Notes: generated by a model not told the origin, from the letters alone. 64,000 nucleotides of DNA from Rattus norvegicus (GCF_036323735.1 NC_086026.1:52454039-52518038); one strand, 5' to 3'; counted from the stretch's first letter, positions 35,526-47,085 are shown. Program-made: numbers and translations.

Positions 35526-35668
35526 TTGTTTTAAGACAGGATCTCAAGTAGCACACACTGGCTAGCTAGCCTTGAACTTGCTTTGTAGCTCAGGCTGGCC
35601 TTGAACTCTTGACCATCTTGCTTCTGCCTCCCAAAGATCATTGGCAAGTGCCACCACACCTGGTTTGA
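35526..35668 (-). repeat. B1 SINE
   Basis: Antisense B1 with TTTGTAGCTCAGGCTGGCCT and CACCACACCTGG end. Confidence 0.8.
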
Positions 35669-35675
35669 AGCATTA

Positions 35676-35686
35676 CTATGACTATG

Positions 35687-35765
<79 letters not shown>

Positions 35766-35817
35766 TTACAAGTTCCCATTTTGTAGCCCTAGCCTAGTAC
35801 TACTACTACTACTACTG

Positions 35818-35865
<48 letters not shown>

Positions 35866-35896
35866 AGTTCCCATTTTGTAGCCCTAGCCTAGAACT
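35676..35896 (+). repeat. CTG/CTA trinucleotide repeat, duplicated with its flank
   Basis: Ten CTG units (35,691-35,720) are followed by about 15 CTA units. A 28-base single-copy flank (35,770-35,797) is repeated perfectly at 35,865-35,892 after a second CTA run. Confidence 0.95.
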
Positions 35897-36439
35897 ATGT
35901 TTGGCAAAACATGCATTTTGAAATGCATTACTTCTAGACATTTGGAAGTCAAATGGGAGATGGAAAGAAGGAAGAGACTCCACAGAAGGAGACCATCTTC
36001 CATCCAGAGCAGTTGTTAAAGATCATGATGGAGGGAGAGAGCAAAAAGGACAGATGGGCTTCCTTTCTTGTCTTCCGGCAAGGTTGCAGCAGGCTCGGTA
36101 ACCTGATCAGGCTGTCTCCCCACAGATCCTGCACTAGACCTTGGTCCAGCAAACCTAGGTCTAGCCTGGAGACAGTCTTTTTTCAGAGCCATGAGATAGA
36201 TGGAACTGTTCTGCACTCTGCTGCTTCCTTCCCCAAGGCCTATGAAGAAGGTTTGAGTCTGCTTCCTCTCCCCTGAGGAGCTGGGTCCTCTGTGGAATCA
36301 GAGGCTTGGTTACCCATAAGCCTCTGCGGCCTTCACCTTGCTAAACTCACTGTCCTTTAGCCTCAGCACACACTCGGGCTCTTCCATGAAGTCTTCCCAA
36401 GTACAGCTGCCTCCAGCTGCCTCCAGCCTGCAATTTGCT

Positions 36440-36540
36440 ATGCAGTGTGGGCTGGCCTTTAATTTGCATAGAACCTTCTGCCTCTGCCTCCTGGGTGCAG
36501 GAACTACCAGTGAGCACCATGACTTCCATCGAGGGCCCAG
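36440..36540 (-). repeat. B1 SINE fragment (degenerate)
   Basis: Antisense CTTCTGCCTCTGCCTCCTGG pattern; contains the octamer at 36,462-36,469. Confidence 0.45.
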
Positions 36541-36704
36541 ATGTGGATGCTGGAAGTCTGGTTCTAAGATCACTCACTGGCTTATCTGTTCTCTCTTTTT
36601 TTGGTTCTGTTGTGCAGGACATTAAGTCCATGGCCTTGCCCATTCTGAGCCCATTCTCATTTATTCTCTATAAATGAGCTGTCTTCAGTCCCTGTCTCAT
36701 CATT

Positions 36705-37010
36705 TATATAACTTATTTGTATTTGCACTGGTGTTTTGCTTGCATGGATGAGCGCCACTTGCAAGTACTCTTGGAGGCCAGAAGAGGGCGTCAGGCTTAC
36801 CATGTGGGTCTTGGGCATGGAAGATGGGAGCAGCCAGTGTTCCCATCACTGAGCCGTCCTCCAGCTCCAAGGTTTTTATTTTATTTTTTCATGCGTGAGA
36901 GCCCTTGGGGGCCATAAAAGGGTGGCAAACCCCCATTATGTTGACGATACAGGTGTCCGTGAGCCTCCCCACCCTGGAAGTGGATGTAAAGAATTGAACT
37001 TGGGTCCTTT
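36705..37010 (-). repeat. Two antisense B3/B2-like SINE fragments
   Basis: 36,705-36,880 keeps GGAGGCCAGAAGAGGGCGTC and CTGAGCCGTCCTCCAGCTCC; 36,881-37,010 is a second, more diverged copy. Confidence 0.65.
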
Positions 37011-37216
37011 GTAAAAAAGCAGCATGCGCTTCTGAGTCCTTCCTACTTCCCCTGTTCCATCATCTTAATCACAGAGACTCACAGAGCACACAGTAGGAGT
37101 TTTAGAAGTTGCTTTGGGGGCGGCCCGGCCGGGGTTGCTATGTGTGTATGTGTGTGTGGCGGGGAGAGATAGAAGTGGCTTTGCCCAGACTGGCACAATG
37201 TAAAGGCACATTTCTG

Positions 37217-37231
37217 ACACGAGGTGGCAGC
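37217..37231 (+). promoter_or_regulatory. CTCF-like motif just beyond the Oaf 3' end
   Basis: ACACGAGGTGGCAGC matches the CTCF core (CCACNAGRKGGCAGC) at all but one position. It lies about 65 bases past the Oaf polyadenylation signal and outside any recognised SINE. Confidence 0.5.
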
Positions 37232-37296
37232 ATCGGACAAAATTCTCTCAGAAAGCCTAGGCTGGAGCCATCAGGTGAGTGAAAACTTAAACGACT

Positions 37297-37302
37297 TTTA
37301 TT
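37297..37302 (-). terminator. Oaf: Polyadenylation signal of Oaf (AATAAA)
   Basis: A canonical hexamer on the minus strand, the first one downstream of the Oaf stop codon. It is a poly(A) signal, not a bacterial-type terminator. Confidence 0.75.
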
Positions 37303-37882
37303 TCTGGTACAAATGATAAATATTTTGTATTAAAAATCTGGAATTCAAGTTTTCCTTGTACTTCATGCTCCCTCCCTGCCCCAGAACCTTGCCAAAGTTC
37401 TTCAGCCCAGAGGCAGGAAGAATCGGTGCCTGCTGAAGTATCCAAGTTGGGTCTCAGAAAAGGCACACAAATTGGGTCTTGGGGGCGGCATCCCTGCTCC
37501 CCGTTGCCCCCAGGGTAGAAAGAAGGCACTGTAACTGGACACAAGAGCTGGGGCATGAGTCCCCAGCTGTCCCTCTCTGGTTCCCTTGCTGGTGAAAAGG
37601 TTCCCTTGCTGCAGGGCCACGCCTCCAGAACAAGTTCCACAAAAGCAGCCTAGGCTGGTACCTTTTGATTCCACATATGTGAGCACTTCAGGGGAAAGGA
37701 GAGGCAAGGGTACCAGTCTGGAGAACTGCTTTAACCCCCTCTGCCTCAAGATGGGCGCAGTTAGGCTTCAGGGCTGCCTCAGGGTTGCCCACACTGCAAC
37801 CCTCTCTCAATTCATGCAGATGAGGCCGTGGCTTCAGGGGCAGAGGCTCAGGAAGAGACCTAAGGTCTCAGATTGGGTTGCA

Positions 37883-37896
37883 TCGCCCTCTGGTGG
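37883..37896 (-). promoter_or_regulatory. CTCF-like motif in the Oaf 3' UTR
   Basis: The minus strand reads CCACCAGAGGGCGA, a good match to the CTCF core. It points toward the plus-strand motif at 37,217. Confidence 0.45.
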
Positions 37897-37956
37897 TCAG
37901 TGAAGGACTTGCGGGCCCAAGCATCCATCCTGGGTCCTTGGTCCTGGGTCCTGCAG

Positions 37957-38222
37957 TTAGGGGTCCTCATCCCAGAGGCACAACTGCCTCTGAGGTACAT
38001 AGAAGTCAAAGCGGTAGCTTTTTCTGCAGCTTCGGATACCACACTTGTAGGGCGCTGGCCGGTCACGGCTGTGGCAGTACTTGAGCATGCAGGGGTACCA
38101 GGCCAGGCTCAGACTGTAATGGCAGATGCAGGGCTTTCCTCGGTCCCCCACTTGTCCACAACGAGGTAATTCCACCTGTTCTAACTCCTTGAGCAGAGGC
38201 TCGAACACAGAACTGTCCACAC
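37957..38222 (-). CDS. Oaf: Oaf coding exon 4 (cysteine-rich C-terminal domain, residues 195-282, stop)
   Basis: After a CCCCAG acceptor this exon encodes the cysteine-rich C-terminal part. Cysteines are at residues 216, 226, 228, 239, 244, 255, 260 and 276; with the two in exons 2-3 this makes ten, an even number fitting disulfide bonding in a secreted protein. Recognisable blocks are GKPCICHYSLSLAWYPCMLK and YKCGIRSC. The reading frame ends LCLWDEDP then TAA (37,957-37,959). The mammalian orthologues I recall continue three residues further, so the stop looks slightly early; this may be true rat sequence. No frameshift is seen. Confidence 0.96.
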
Positions 38223-39323
38223 CTGGGGGAAAAGGCAAGCATAAAGAAGGCGGGAGCGCCTTAGCCCAGGATAGCCCTCTCTCTTGCTACCCCTCCCAAG
38301 GCTGTCCAAGGGATGAACACTGGTAAGCCCTGAGCCTGAGGCTAGGCTAGTGGGCTACATTAAATGACAGTACCCTCATCCAGTGAGTCTCTACTGTGTA
38401 CCGGGGATTCAGAATTGGTCCAGAGTTTACTGGTGTGGTTGGGACTGTAGTGTGAAAGGGAAGTCAGGGCCCAAACCAGACCTGACTGCATAGCCTACAC
38501 TGGACCATAGGGCCACCAATGATTTAAATAAAAAACTACATAAAGGACATGGCACCTCAAGTAGGTAGGGCAGGGATGGAATGACAGGAACAGGGTGGGT
38601 ATGACCATAAGAAGAACATTCATGAGGAGTCCTGGGGCAGTGACAGGGGCCTGGCCAGGGCTCTGCTTAGCAGGCATGGGACGAAACAGCTTCTGAGGTA
38701 CTAATGTCAGGCTTGTGTCTTCTGTGGGATGTGTTCTGGTGGAGGCGGGTGTGTTATGGGAATGACCACAAAGTCCAGCCCTGCCTTGGGAGAGGCAGGC
38801 TTTTTTCTATGTACAGCTCGTTGGGCAGAAGGCCCAGGAGCATGCAGCTTGAATCTCCCTGTCCCTCATACACAGAGGACCTGACAGTCCTAGCAAAGGG
38901 ACCTGGAGAGGGGCCAGTAGTGTTGCACAGGGGCCCTGCAGAGGTGGGAGGAGGCCCCTGAGGGCTCTGGGAGAGATGCTGGCACCAGGGTTGGTGAGAT
39001 GCTGAGTTCTGAGAGGTGCCCAGCAGAGAGACCTATGGGAACATGTGTGTCCTCAGTACATGTAGTAATAAGAGTGGTGAAGAGTTTTTCACAGGACCTA
39101 ATGGGTTGCCCTTTGTGAGTCTTCTTATTCTTGCCACATAGGCACCACCTCCTCTAGGAAGCCTTTCCGATGTATCACAGCCTACCTTGGGGGCTTCACC
39201 CTCCCCCAGAATGCCCGTCACTCATGGCTACACACTCACATTCACTAGTGCTGGACTGATCTACCCACCACCAGCTATGGAAGCCGGGTGTGTCCATGTG
39301 GCCCATCCCAGAAGCGACTCAGT

Positions 39324-39329
<6 letters not shown>

Positions 39330-39357
<28 letters not shown>
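39330..39357 (+). repeat. CT dinucleotide repeat (Oaf intron 3)
   Basis: About 13 CT units. Confidence 0.95.
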
Positions 39358-39359
<2 letters not shown>

Positions 39360-39431
39360 CAACAGAGTCACTTGGCAATGTCTCTCCCCCACCCCCTCCT
39401 GTGCTTCCCCTTCTGCCCACCCCCGGCTGAC

Positions 39432-39612
39432 CTCGCTCTGTCCAGAACTGGGCATCCTCCTGGCGCGTGTAGATGGCATCGGTGGCCTCGGCACACACGT
39501 TGCGGAGATGGGGACTCAGCAGGCCTCCCTGACTGAAGTTAACGGCAATGTCCATGTGTAGCTGCTCCAGACCGCGCACTTCTTCAGCCTGCCGCACCGC
39601 GCGGGGGTTTTT
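39432..39612 (-). CDS. Oaf: Oaf coding exon 3 (residues 135-194 plus first base of codon 195)
   Basis: The exon starts after a CTACAG acceptor with KNPRAVRQAEEVRGLEQLHM and ends ...QFWTER plus one base. The donor is GTCAGC, less usual than the others but still GT. It holds a predicted N-glycosylation sequon NFS at residue 159, consistent with passage through the secretory pathway, and one cysteine at residue 174. The phase-1 junction matches exon 4 exactly: G plus GT gives Gly, followed by VDSSVFE. Confidence 0.97.
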
Positions 39613-40039
39613 CTGTAGGCACAAGGCGGGGACACATACATCACCGTCCTTTCCTTAGGTTGTAGAGGGGAAACAAGCCCAGCCCGAGAAACCGATACCC
39701 CAGCGGCGGTCAGAGCCTGTCTGGTTTTGCTTCCTAAATTTCTGGGGCTTTCTGGCAAGCTCAAGGTGGCACTGGTTAATAAGGTGGACAAGCTGTTCTT
39801 GGGTACAGGACAGTGTGGGTCGTGTGCTTTCTGAATCCAGGGGACTAAGTCTTTCCAAGCAGGGTGGACAAAATGTAGGGCCCTGGAGGGAAAGATGCCA
39901 TAGGCAGGCCTGCAGCACTGGTCCGCTTAGGTAAGCTTGGGAAAGCCGGAACTCCAGGGAGGGATCCACGCAGGTCAGTGGGTTGAAGGGCTGCAAGCAA
40001 TGTCTACCAACACACTTTCACGGATGAGTTCTAGTTCTA

Positions 40040-40135
40040 ACCAAGGTCCTCGATGTGGAGACTGAGGCATTAAGGCAAGGTAATTTGTCCAGTGTCACAA
40101 ATGAGGGACAGGAGACAGGGGGTATTAAATTCCAA
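40040..40135 (+). repeat. MIR fragment (Oaf intron 2)
   Basis: GTGGAGACTGAGGCATTAAG then GTAATTTGTCCAGTGTCACA, a MIR tail. Confidence 0.6.
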
Positions 40136-40411
40136 TCCCTGTATCTCCACCCAGAAAAGAGTGAGTGGGACCTGAATTAGTGGTTTGGGGCGACCTGAGA
40201 GTTGGGCCACAATACAGAGTAGAGATCTGGGGCTCTGTAGTCAGTTTGGTTGTAAGCAAAATCAGGAAGTCAGGACTCTACGAGGGTGAATGTTAAGAGG
40301 TGGGGAGGAAGATCTAGGGGTTGACAGTTAGGGGGAGGGGGGACATGAATGAGAACCAATGACTACAGGTGTGGGGCTCTGGGTCGGGCCTGGCCAGGAG
40401 TGGGCACTCAC

Positions 40412-40546
40412 CTGCCGGAGCTTGGCCATGGCCTCACTGGGGATGATCTCATTGTGGTACAGTCGTGTGACAAAGCAGAGTGCCTGGAACTGACTTTGCC
40501 CCTTCTCCAGCTCCCCCAGGATCAGGGCTCGGAAGATCTTCACATC
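40412..40546 (-). CDS. Oaf: Oaf coding exon 2 (residues 90-134)
   Basis: The exon follows a TTGCAG acceptor and ends in CGGCAG followed by GTGAGT. It is exactly 45 codons, phase 0 at both ends: DVKIFRALILGELEKGQSQF, then QALCFVTRLYHNEIIPSEAM, then AKLRQ. This is the most conserved part of the OAF family. It contains one cysteine (residue 113). It joins in frame to DFKK of exon 1 across an intron of 14,270 bases and to exon 3 across 799 bases. Confidence 0.97.
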
Positions 40547-41924
40547 CTGCAAGGGAAGGGCAGGAAGATGGAGACCAGCGAGCGGGAGGGGAAGGCCCCA
40601 GACCAGCCCTGGAGTGGGACAGGCCTGGATGCTGTATCAGTGCCTGCCCTCAGGATACCTCCTTCCTCAGAGAATCAAGAAACCGCTTATCTTTTCCATT
40701 CACACCCTGTGACTTCAGAGGTCACACCTCAAATGTTTCCACGGCTTTCTGGAGAACTGACAAAGTGAACCACCGGGAGAGCTTTTCCAAAGAACCCTTT
40801 GACCAGACAGACCTTAATCTCAAAGGAGCCGGCACCAAAAAAAAAAAAAAATCTATCACTAATGGCCTCTCCTGGGTGGGGACCCAAGAGTCCTTAATCA
40901 AAGCACCATGGGAAGGAGGAGGAGGAGCTACATACATTTTTTACAAGCATGCATTCCAGAGCTCTCTCTGACTTTGTTACCCTTAGGGGCGGGCCTCCGA
41001 AAAGCTCTGGGTATTCTGCACTCAGTCAGGCCCTAGCCCCCCACCTCCATTAGGGATTGTGGAGACAAAGGCAGGCAGCTGCAGCTGTTGCTGTCTTCCA
41101 AGGCTGAAGTGGCTCACCTTTCCCCTCCTCTCCACTTCCTCCTTCCCTATGGGGATAACTCGTGGCATGACCAATGGGCCAGTGGTTCCTTCCTATTCTG
41201 AATCACAGTACGCATGAGAGAGGCTGGGGCAGGAAGAAGGGGCAGAGCCTCAGGCATCTTTTGCCGTCTGTTTGCTAGAACCCTCGGTTACATCTGCCTG
41301 CATACCCCACCCCCTAATCTCTATCTCACCTACCAGTGCCTTCCTAACTCTGCTGAGGAGAAGGAAGTTGGTAGGAGGTCCTACTCAGAAGGGGTCTCAA
41401 TCTGGGAAGAGCCCTTCCGTGGAGGTGGGGGACGGGGGTGGGGGGAGGGGAAAGGGGCTGGAGGGGTTGCGGGAGGGGTGGGACCCTGAGCTCAGTAAGT
41501 ATAGCTGGGATACTTCCTGGTCCCTGTGCCCACAGCTCTGCCCTGACACTAGGTGATGTCATCCTAAGTTTTCATTGCTCTGCACTTGTACCCTGGGCTG
41601 CCTCACCTGCAGCCCCCTTCATCGAGGGCTTACTGTGCAACTGCTAATGTCCAAGTGTTTGGAGAGCAGGGTCAGAGTGTTCCTCGGGATTCTAGATACA
41701 GGGAGGGGCTGAGGGTTCCACCACTAGGCCTCATGTATTAGCTGCCCCAGGCTTTCCCAGGCTTCACTGTGATAGGGGACAGACAGTTCACATATCTGGC
41801 AGGCTTGGGTGGAGCTGATGACCTGGAGGGAATGACAGTATTCAGCACTGTAAGCAGAGGTGACTGTCATTGTTGCAGTGACCAGCAAATGTTAGGGATG
41901 GTCTGTGACAAGTGTCCATTTTCT

Positions 41925-42068
41925 TTTTGTTCTGTTTGAGGCAGGGTTTTTCTAGGTAGCCCTGGCTGTCCTGAACCTCACTATGTATACCAGGCTGGCT
42001 TCAGACTCAGAGATCCCCTGCCTCTGCTTCCTGAACGCCAGGCTTAATGGCGTGTGTCACCACTGCCC
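41925..42068 (-). repeat. B1 SINE
   Basis: Antisense B1 with TAGGTAGCCCTGGCTGTCCT core. Confidence 0.88.
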
Positions 42069-42752
42069 TGTTAATAATCTTCTCATAGATTTCACCAATA
42101 CTGTAACTCTACAAGGGATCTCCCTGACTGCCTTTACCAGAGACGGCTTTATACAACCACTTCCTTTAAATGCAACAACTGGGGATGGGCGAGTGGAGAG
42201 TGATATCCTAGAAAGGAGAAATTGAGGCCCAGCTGGGGAGAAAAGTTCCGTGAGGCTCCTCATCCCAGAGCCTTGGAAGGAAGGTGAATCAGCTCCGCTT
42301 AACACCCACTTCCTCTGACAGGAAATCCCTTCTCGGGTCACTGTGTTGGCATCTCCTTGTCCTGCCAGCCTGGGCCATCTGATCCTCCGTCAACTCAGGT
42401 CGGCTGAGGGGACGCTGGAGGATGATCTGCCGGTGGCAGGTCCCATTCTAGCCAGGCACAATTCTGCCAGGTGGGATCCCACACAAGACCTCCCATTCCG
42501 AGAGTCTGAGTCAGGCAGTGCCTGGGAGGAGCCTCAGGCAGGATCCAAAGTCCACCTCACTGGTATCTGCAGCTCTCACCCCTCTGAATCCTATCTGGGT
42601 ACCGCTGGCCGTCTTCTCACGGACACGTGAACCAAGTGCCCAGCGTTCTCAGGACTGCTGTGGGGCTCAGTGAATGGAGATACCCTCCACCCACCACAAG
42701 GAGTGAAAGGCATTAAACATTTAGAGCCAGATCAGAGGCAAGGGCTCTGCTT

Positions 42753-43070
42753 GAGGAGTTGAAGAGATGGCTCAGTGGATAAAGTGCTCGCCACACAAGC
42801 ATGAGGACCTGAGTCCAATCACCAGCACCCATGTGAAAACAACGGGTGTGGTGGAACATGCTTGAGATACCGGCATGGGGAGGTGGAGGCAGGAGCATCC
42901 CTGGAACTTACTGGCTAGCCAGGCTGGTCTAATCACGAACTCCAGGTCCCAGTGAGAGACTCTCTCAAAATACACGGTGAGCAATGGTGCCTGAGGTTGA
43001 CCACTGGCCTCCTCCACACATGCAGATGCACATATGTTCACATGCGCTTGAGTGCTCAAGTGCATCTGCG
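42753..43070 (+). repeat. B3 SINE
   Basis: Head GAAGAGATGGCTCAGTGGAT and a long B3-type body leading into CA-rich DNA. Confidence 0.75.
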
Positions 43071-43082
43071 TGTACATGAATA

Positions 43083-43510
43083 CACACCTACATGTGTGCA
43101 CATACAGAGACACAGACAAACAGATAAACACACAGACACACAGACACAGACAGACACACACAGAGAGACATAGACAAACAGATACACACACAGAGAGACA
43201 GACACACACAGAGAGACAGAAAGACACACAGACATAGACAGACAGACAAACAGATAGACACACACACAGAGACACAGACAAATAGATAAAAACACAGATG
43301 GACACACAGACACACATACAGAGACATTGACAAACAGATAAACACACAGACAGGCACACAGACACAGACAGACACACATACAGAGACATAGACAAACAGA
43401 TACACATACAGAGAGACAGACACACACAGAGACACAGAAAGACACACAGACACAGATAGACACACACAGAGACAAAGAAAGACAAACAGATAGACACACA
43501 CACTACACAC

Positions 43511-43552
<42 letters not shown>
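43083..43552 (+). repeat. CACAGA/CAGACA minisatellite-like array ending in a CA run
   Basis: About 470 bases built from CACAGA, GACA and CAGATA units in irregular higher-order order, finishing with a pure CA run. It grew from the tail of the adjacent B3. Confidence 0.95.
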
Positions 43553-43554
<2 letters not shown>

Positions 43555-44109
43555 GTGCACGAAACCTGCTTTATAGTTCCTTCCCTGTTTCTGAATTAGA
43601 TACTAACAGCAATGACAACTACCAGGTGCTAACAACACGAGAAGCTTCGTGGGCACAGAAGGAAGTCCTCTGTCACTGTATAGGACAAAGAGTCACTGAA
43701 GGTGATAACTGGGAAAGAGAAACTGCTGTTACTGTGCCTCAAACACATTGCATCATGAGCTCAGAGGTCTTCTCCACAACAGAGGCAGAGCTCTATGACA
43801 GAACTTGGGTTGGGTAACTCGCTCAAGGCCAAGGATTTAGGGGAAATATAGCCAGGATTTTAACCAGGTAGCCCAGGCTGTCCCACAGCTGAGCTCTTTC
43901 CCCAGAAAGCACAGTTGCCCCCCTGGACCAACTAGCCTAACTTCCCTGATGTCCAACTACAGAAACAGGCTGAGTGGGTGCAGTGTATTCCTAGCAGTTG
44001 GGAAGTGGAGGCAGAAGGATGGCCAGCCTGTAGAAGACAATTTGAAAGAGACATTTTTGTTTCGAAGGCCAAATGGAAGGAGGGAGAAGGAAGGCGGCAA
44101 GGCTGAGAG

Positions 44110-44205
44110 GGGGGAATAAATGAATGGATGGACTGAAGCTCAGGCCCACAGAACCAGTGAGTGTCATAGGACTAGAACCTGGGTCCCTTCCTGTCACACT
44201 CACTT
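44110..44205 (+). repeat. Possible MIR fragment
   Basis: CTGAAGCTCAGGCCCACAGA, then a GGACTAGAACCTGGG pattern. Confidence 0.4.
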
Positions 44206-44879
44206 GGCCACCATACCTAAATCCTTGGTTGATTGCCTAGGAACATGGCAGTTCCTACTATCACTCTGTGCATAGCTTGGAACAATAAAACAGCAGGCAG
44301 AAATACCTCCTGTCCTCTGACCGCCCTGGGAGAAACCCCTTTATACCCGGGTTCTCTGATCTTCCTGGTCCTGTTTTCCCCCAAAGCTGCATGCCATTTC
44401 CTGGCTCCAGGAAAGGAGTGGGCATCATATTCTGACTGTAGCCTCCCTGCTTGACCCACTAGCAAGGCTCCAGAACACCTAGGACAGTGTGAAAGAGCTC
44501 CCCTGCTTTGAGAACATCTGCCCAGATGTTAAGATCTGATTGAATCCAGGCCAGATGGAAACCTGGCTTCTAGACCTTTCTTTGCCTGGAGTCCCCTAGG
44601 ATGACTCACCCAGATGTTGTCAAAAGCCCAAGACAGATGGCACAACTGGGCAAGAGAGAGGCTTAGGGTCTGGGCTGGAACTCCCAAACTGGGAGTCTTC
44701 CATAAGGTCCTTTCTCCAGGGACCTTCAGTCTGTAAGGAAACACTGGGGTATACAGCAAGAAGAGGCCAGGCAGGGTCAGGGAGGGTTGCTGAAGTCCTG
44801 TGTGTAACTGAGGTACATGTAGGCTTGAACATATAGCTAAGATATAATGCTAAGAACCAGGACTCCCTGCATCGGATGC

Positions 44880-45045
44880 TGGCCTTGCTGCTTCTGGCCA
44901 GTAACCATGTGTAACCTCCAGTGAATCTATGTGAAGTCTCGAGTCTCAGTTTCCATACTTGCCAACAAGGCCAGTAACAGTACTGCCTTGAGAGACTGCT
45001 TCGAGCAATGAGACCTGGCCAAGCTCAGAACACACGCTAGGACTC
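44880..45045 (-). repeat. MIR element
   Basis: Antisense pattern with GAGTCTCAGTTTCCATACTT. Confidence 0.5.
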
Positions 45046-46399
45046 AGTTTCTCCTGACACTGCAACCCCTTGTTTCCAATGCCATCTACTCCGGGCCTGA
45101 GAAGTGGTAAAGACTCTTCTATAGATGGACTGGGGGCCCAGGCAGGTCCGATGACCCCTGTGAGGCTGGCACGCATCATCGGGAGAGCCCTGAGGACAAT
45201 CCCAGAGGCAAGGCCATGAAGGAATGGCCGGGTCCAAAGGCCCTGTCATTAAAGGACTCCTGAGGTAAAGAAGGCTGACTTCACACAATCAGTTTCAGAG
45301 CCAGGGTGAAAGGCCTGGAGTTCAAGTTTATGCTGACAGCCGTGGAGGTGAAGGATGGATAAGGGAATAGCTGTCCTTGTGAGGATGGGCGGGGTGGGGG
45401 TGTGTGTGTGGAGGATGGGAAGGCTCCCCGCAGTGAGGGCACTGAGTCAGTGTAAAGAATGCAGGTCTTTCCAGCCTGGAGTGTGGTTTTAAGTCCTGCC
45501 ACCACAGCCCCACCCCATTTTACTGTCCCCTGAGCATTTAATGCCCTCTAAGAATTATCACACTCTTTACTATAAAGCACGGGCTGGCATCCCGTGCTAC
45601 TTATGTACTGAAACACAGTTTCCAGAGCGAGCAGTGCTGGGTCACTCCCTGGTCCTTCCTGCAAGCCCCTTACTCTGTGGGGATGCCCCGCCCCATCTGT
45701 CCGTCCTCTTAGGCCTCAGCTTGCAGGCATCACCGGTTCTGACATGGTCCTGTGCTAGGACCTCCAGCTCTACACAGCCACCTTCCCAGTGCCCTGCCTG
45801 CCGCATTTACCTTCCCTCCCAGGAGCACATCTCAGGGCAACGCACCCCTGCCCACTAGAAGATGGAGGGGGTCTCTCCAGAAACATCTAACCATGCACAG
45901 ACCACTGAGCAAGAAGAGTATGAAGGGGGTTTGAGAACAGCGAGAAGCGGGGCGTGCACTAGGCCCGGTGAGATGGAGAGGGAATTGGGGTGGAGTCTGG
46001 GGGGTAGGTGGGAGGTGGCTAAAGAGTCGGATACCAAAGAGGGCAGGATTTAGGATCTAGGGACCAGCTAAAGAGTCTGGGCTTAACTGACTTAAAGGTC
46101 ACTGGAAGTCACTGGTGGGTCAAGCCTAGGGCCGGTATGAAGTCGGCTTGACACTTGACTGTGCCCCGGAGAGTATTCCCTGACTCAAAAGCCAATCACT
46201 GTCCTTGCACTGCAGTGACTCATCCAGGCCCTCTGGGGTCAGAGGCTCCAGCCTGTTTATGTGGTAGCCAGGAGCTAGCACAGGGCAGAAGTTCTACACT
46301 CACTGGCTGAGTGAATGGATTCTCCCTCCCAGCCTTATCTTCTTAGCCATATCTATGGGGAGGGGATGAGGGGCTGCACTCCTGCAGGTCTATTAGCCC

Positions 46400-46520
46400 A
46401 ACATCTACTATTTCGTGTTCCAGAGGGGAAACAGAGGCAAGGGGCTTTACTAGTCGCACAGCAGTAAGGCCAGCAGTAGAGACTCAGACCTCCCAGCTCT
46501 CGGGTCAGGACTCTGTGTCA
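46400..46520 (+). repeat. MIR element
   Basis: GAGGGGAAACAGAGGCAAGG then GTCGCACAGCAGTAAGG. Confidence 0.6.
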
Positions 46521-47026
46521 CTCTGAGGGATGGATATTCCACTCCTCTCTCTGCGCCTTCCCCAAACCGGTCCACCTTTTGAGACCCACTTCGTTTCCCA
46601 CAGTGGGGGTTTCTTGGGTTCAGCTTCGAGGAGGAGGTTCCACAGGAACAAGGAAATGATGGCAGGCAGCTGTGCTGGAAAAACACCCATGACAGGAGAC
46701 ACCCTGTGTGGGCCCTCCAGGCCACTTTCCCGGAGAGGCCCACAGAGCGTTTCCTGCTGGCGGAGGGAGGCCTGACCCGTGATGGGTCAAGGCTGGAGCA
46801 CCATGGCTTCCCATAGCTGCCTTTCAGACTGGGTCAGGGAAGACGGTAACACACTGCATGGCTTGGGCCACTGCTATCGGGCTCCTTCTTTATTCTCAAA
46901 TCAAATCAAGCCTGGGCTGATGCACCCAGACTTAGCCTGGCTTTCCCTGCCCTCAGGCCACAGGCTGCCATCTTTCACACAGATCTGCCGTTCCTCAGTC
47001 TCTTCTCCTCACAGAAAGGCTCCCAT

Positions 47027-47085
47027 TACACACACGCATACTCACACAAACACATGCACACACACTCAAACACACCACGGCAGCT
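47027..47085 (+). repeat. CA-rich repeat
   Basis: Interrupted CA run. Confidence 0.8.

Larger units (their letters stand above)
37280..37956 (-). other. Oaf: Oaf 3' UTR (predicted)
   Basis: The stretch lies between the stop codon and the first good polyadenylation signal downstream on the minus strand (AATAAA, 37,297-37,302), about 0.68 kb. It is free of SINEs, unlike the DNA below 37,010, as expected for an exonic 3' UTR. The exact cleavage site is estimated at about 15-20 bases past the signal. It contains a CTCF-like motif at 37,883-37,896. Confidence 0.75.

Noticed and set aside
36462..36469. Octamer downstream of Oaf
   Set aside because: It lies in a degenerate B1 remnant away from the Pou2f3 cluster and is compatible with chance, so it is not used as evidence.
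42772..43549. Long minus-strand cysteine- and valine-rich open frames (up to 243 codons)
   Set aside because: They are readings of the CACAGA/CA array with no stop codons by composition, and not proteins.
43083..43552. CRISPR-like array
   Set aside because: Unit length is about six bases with no unique spacers; this is a simple-sequence array in a mammalian intron.
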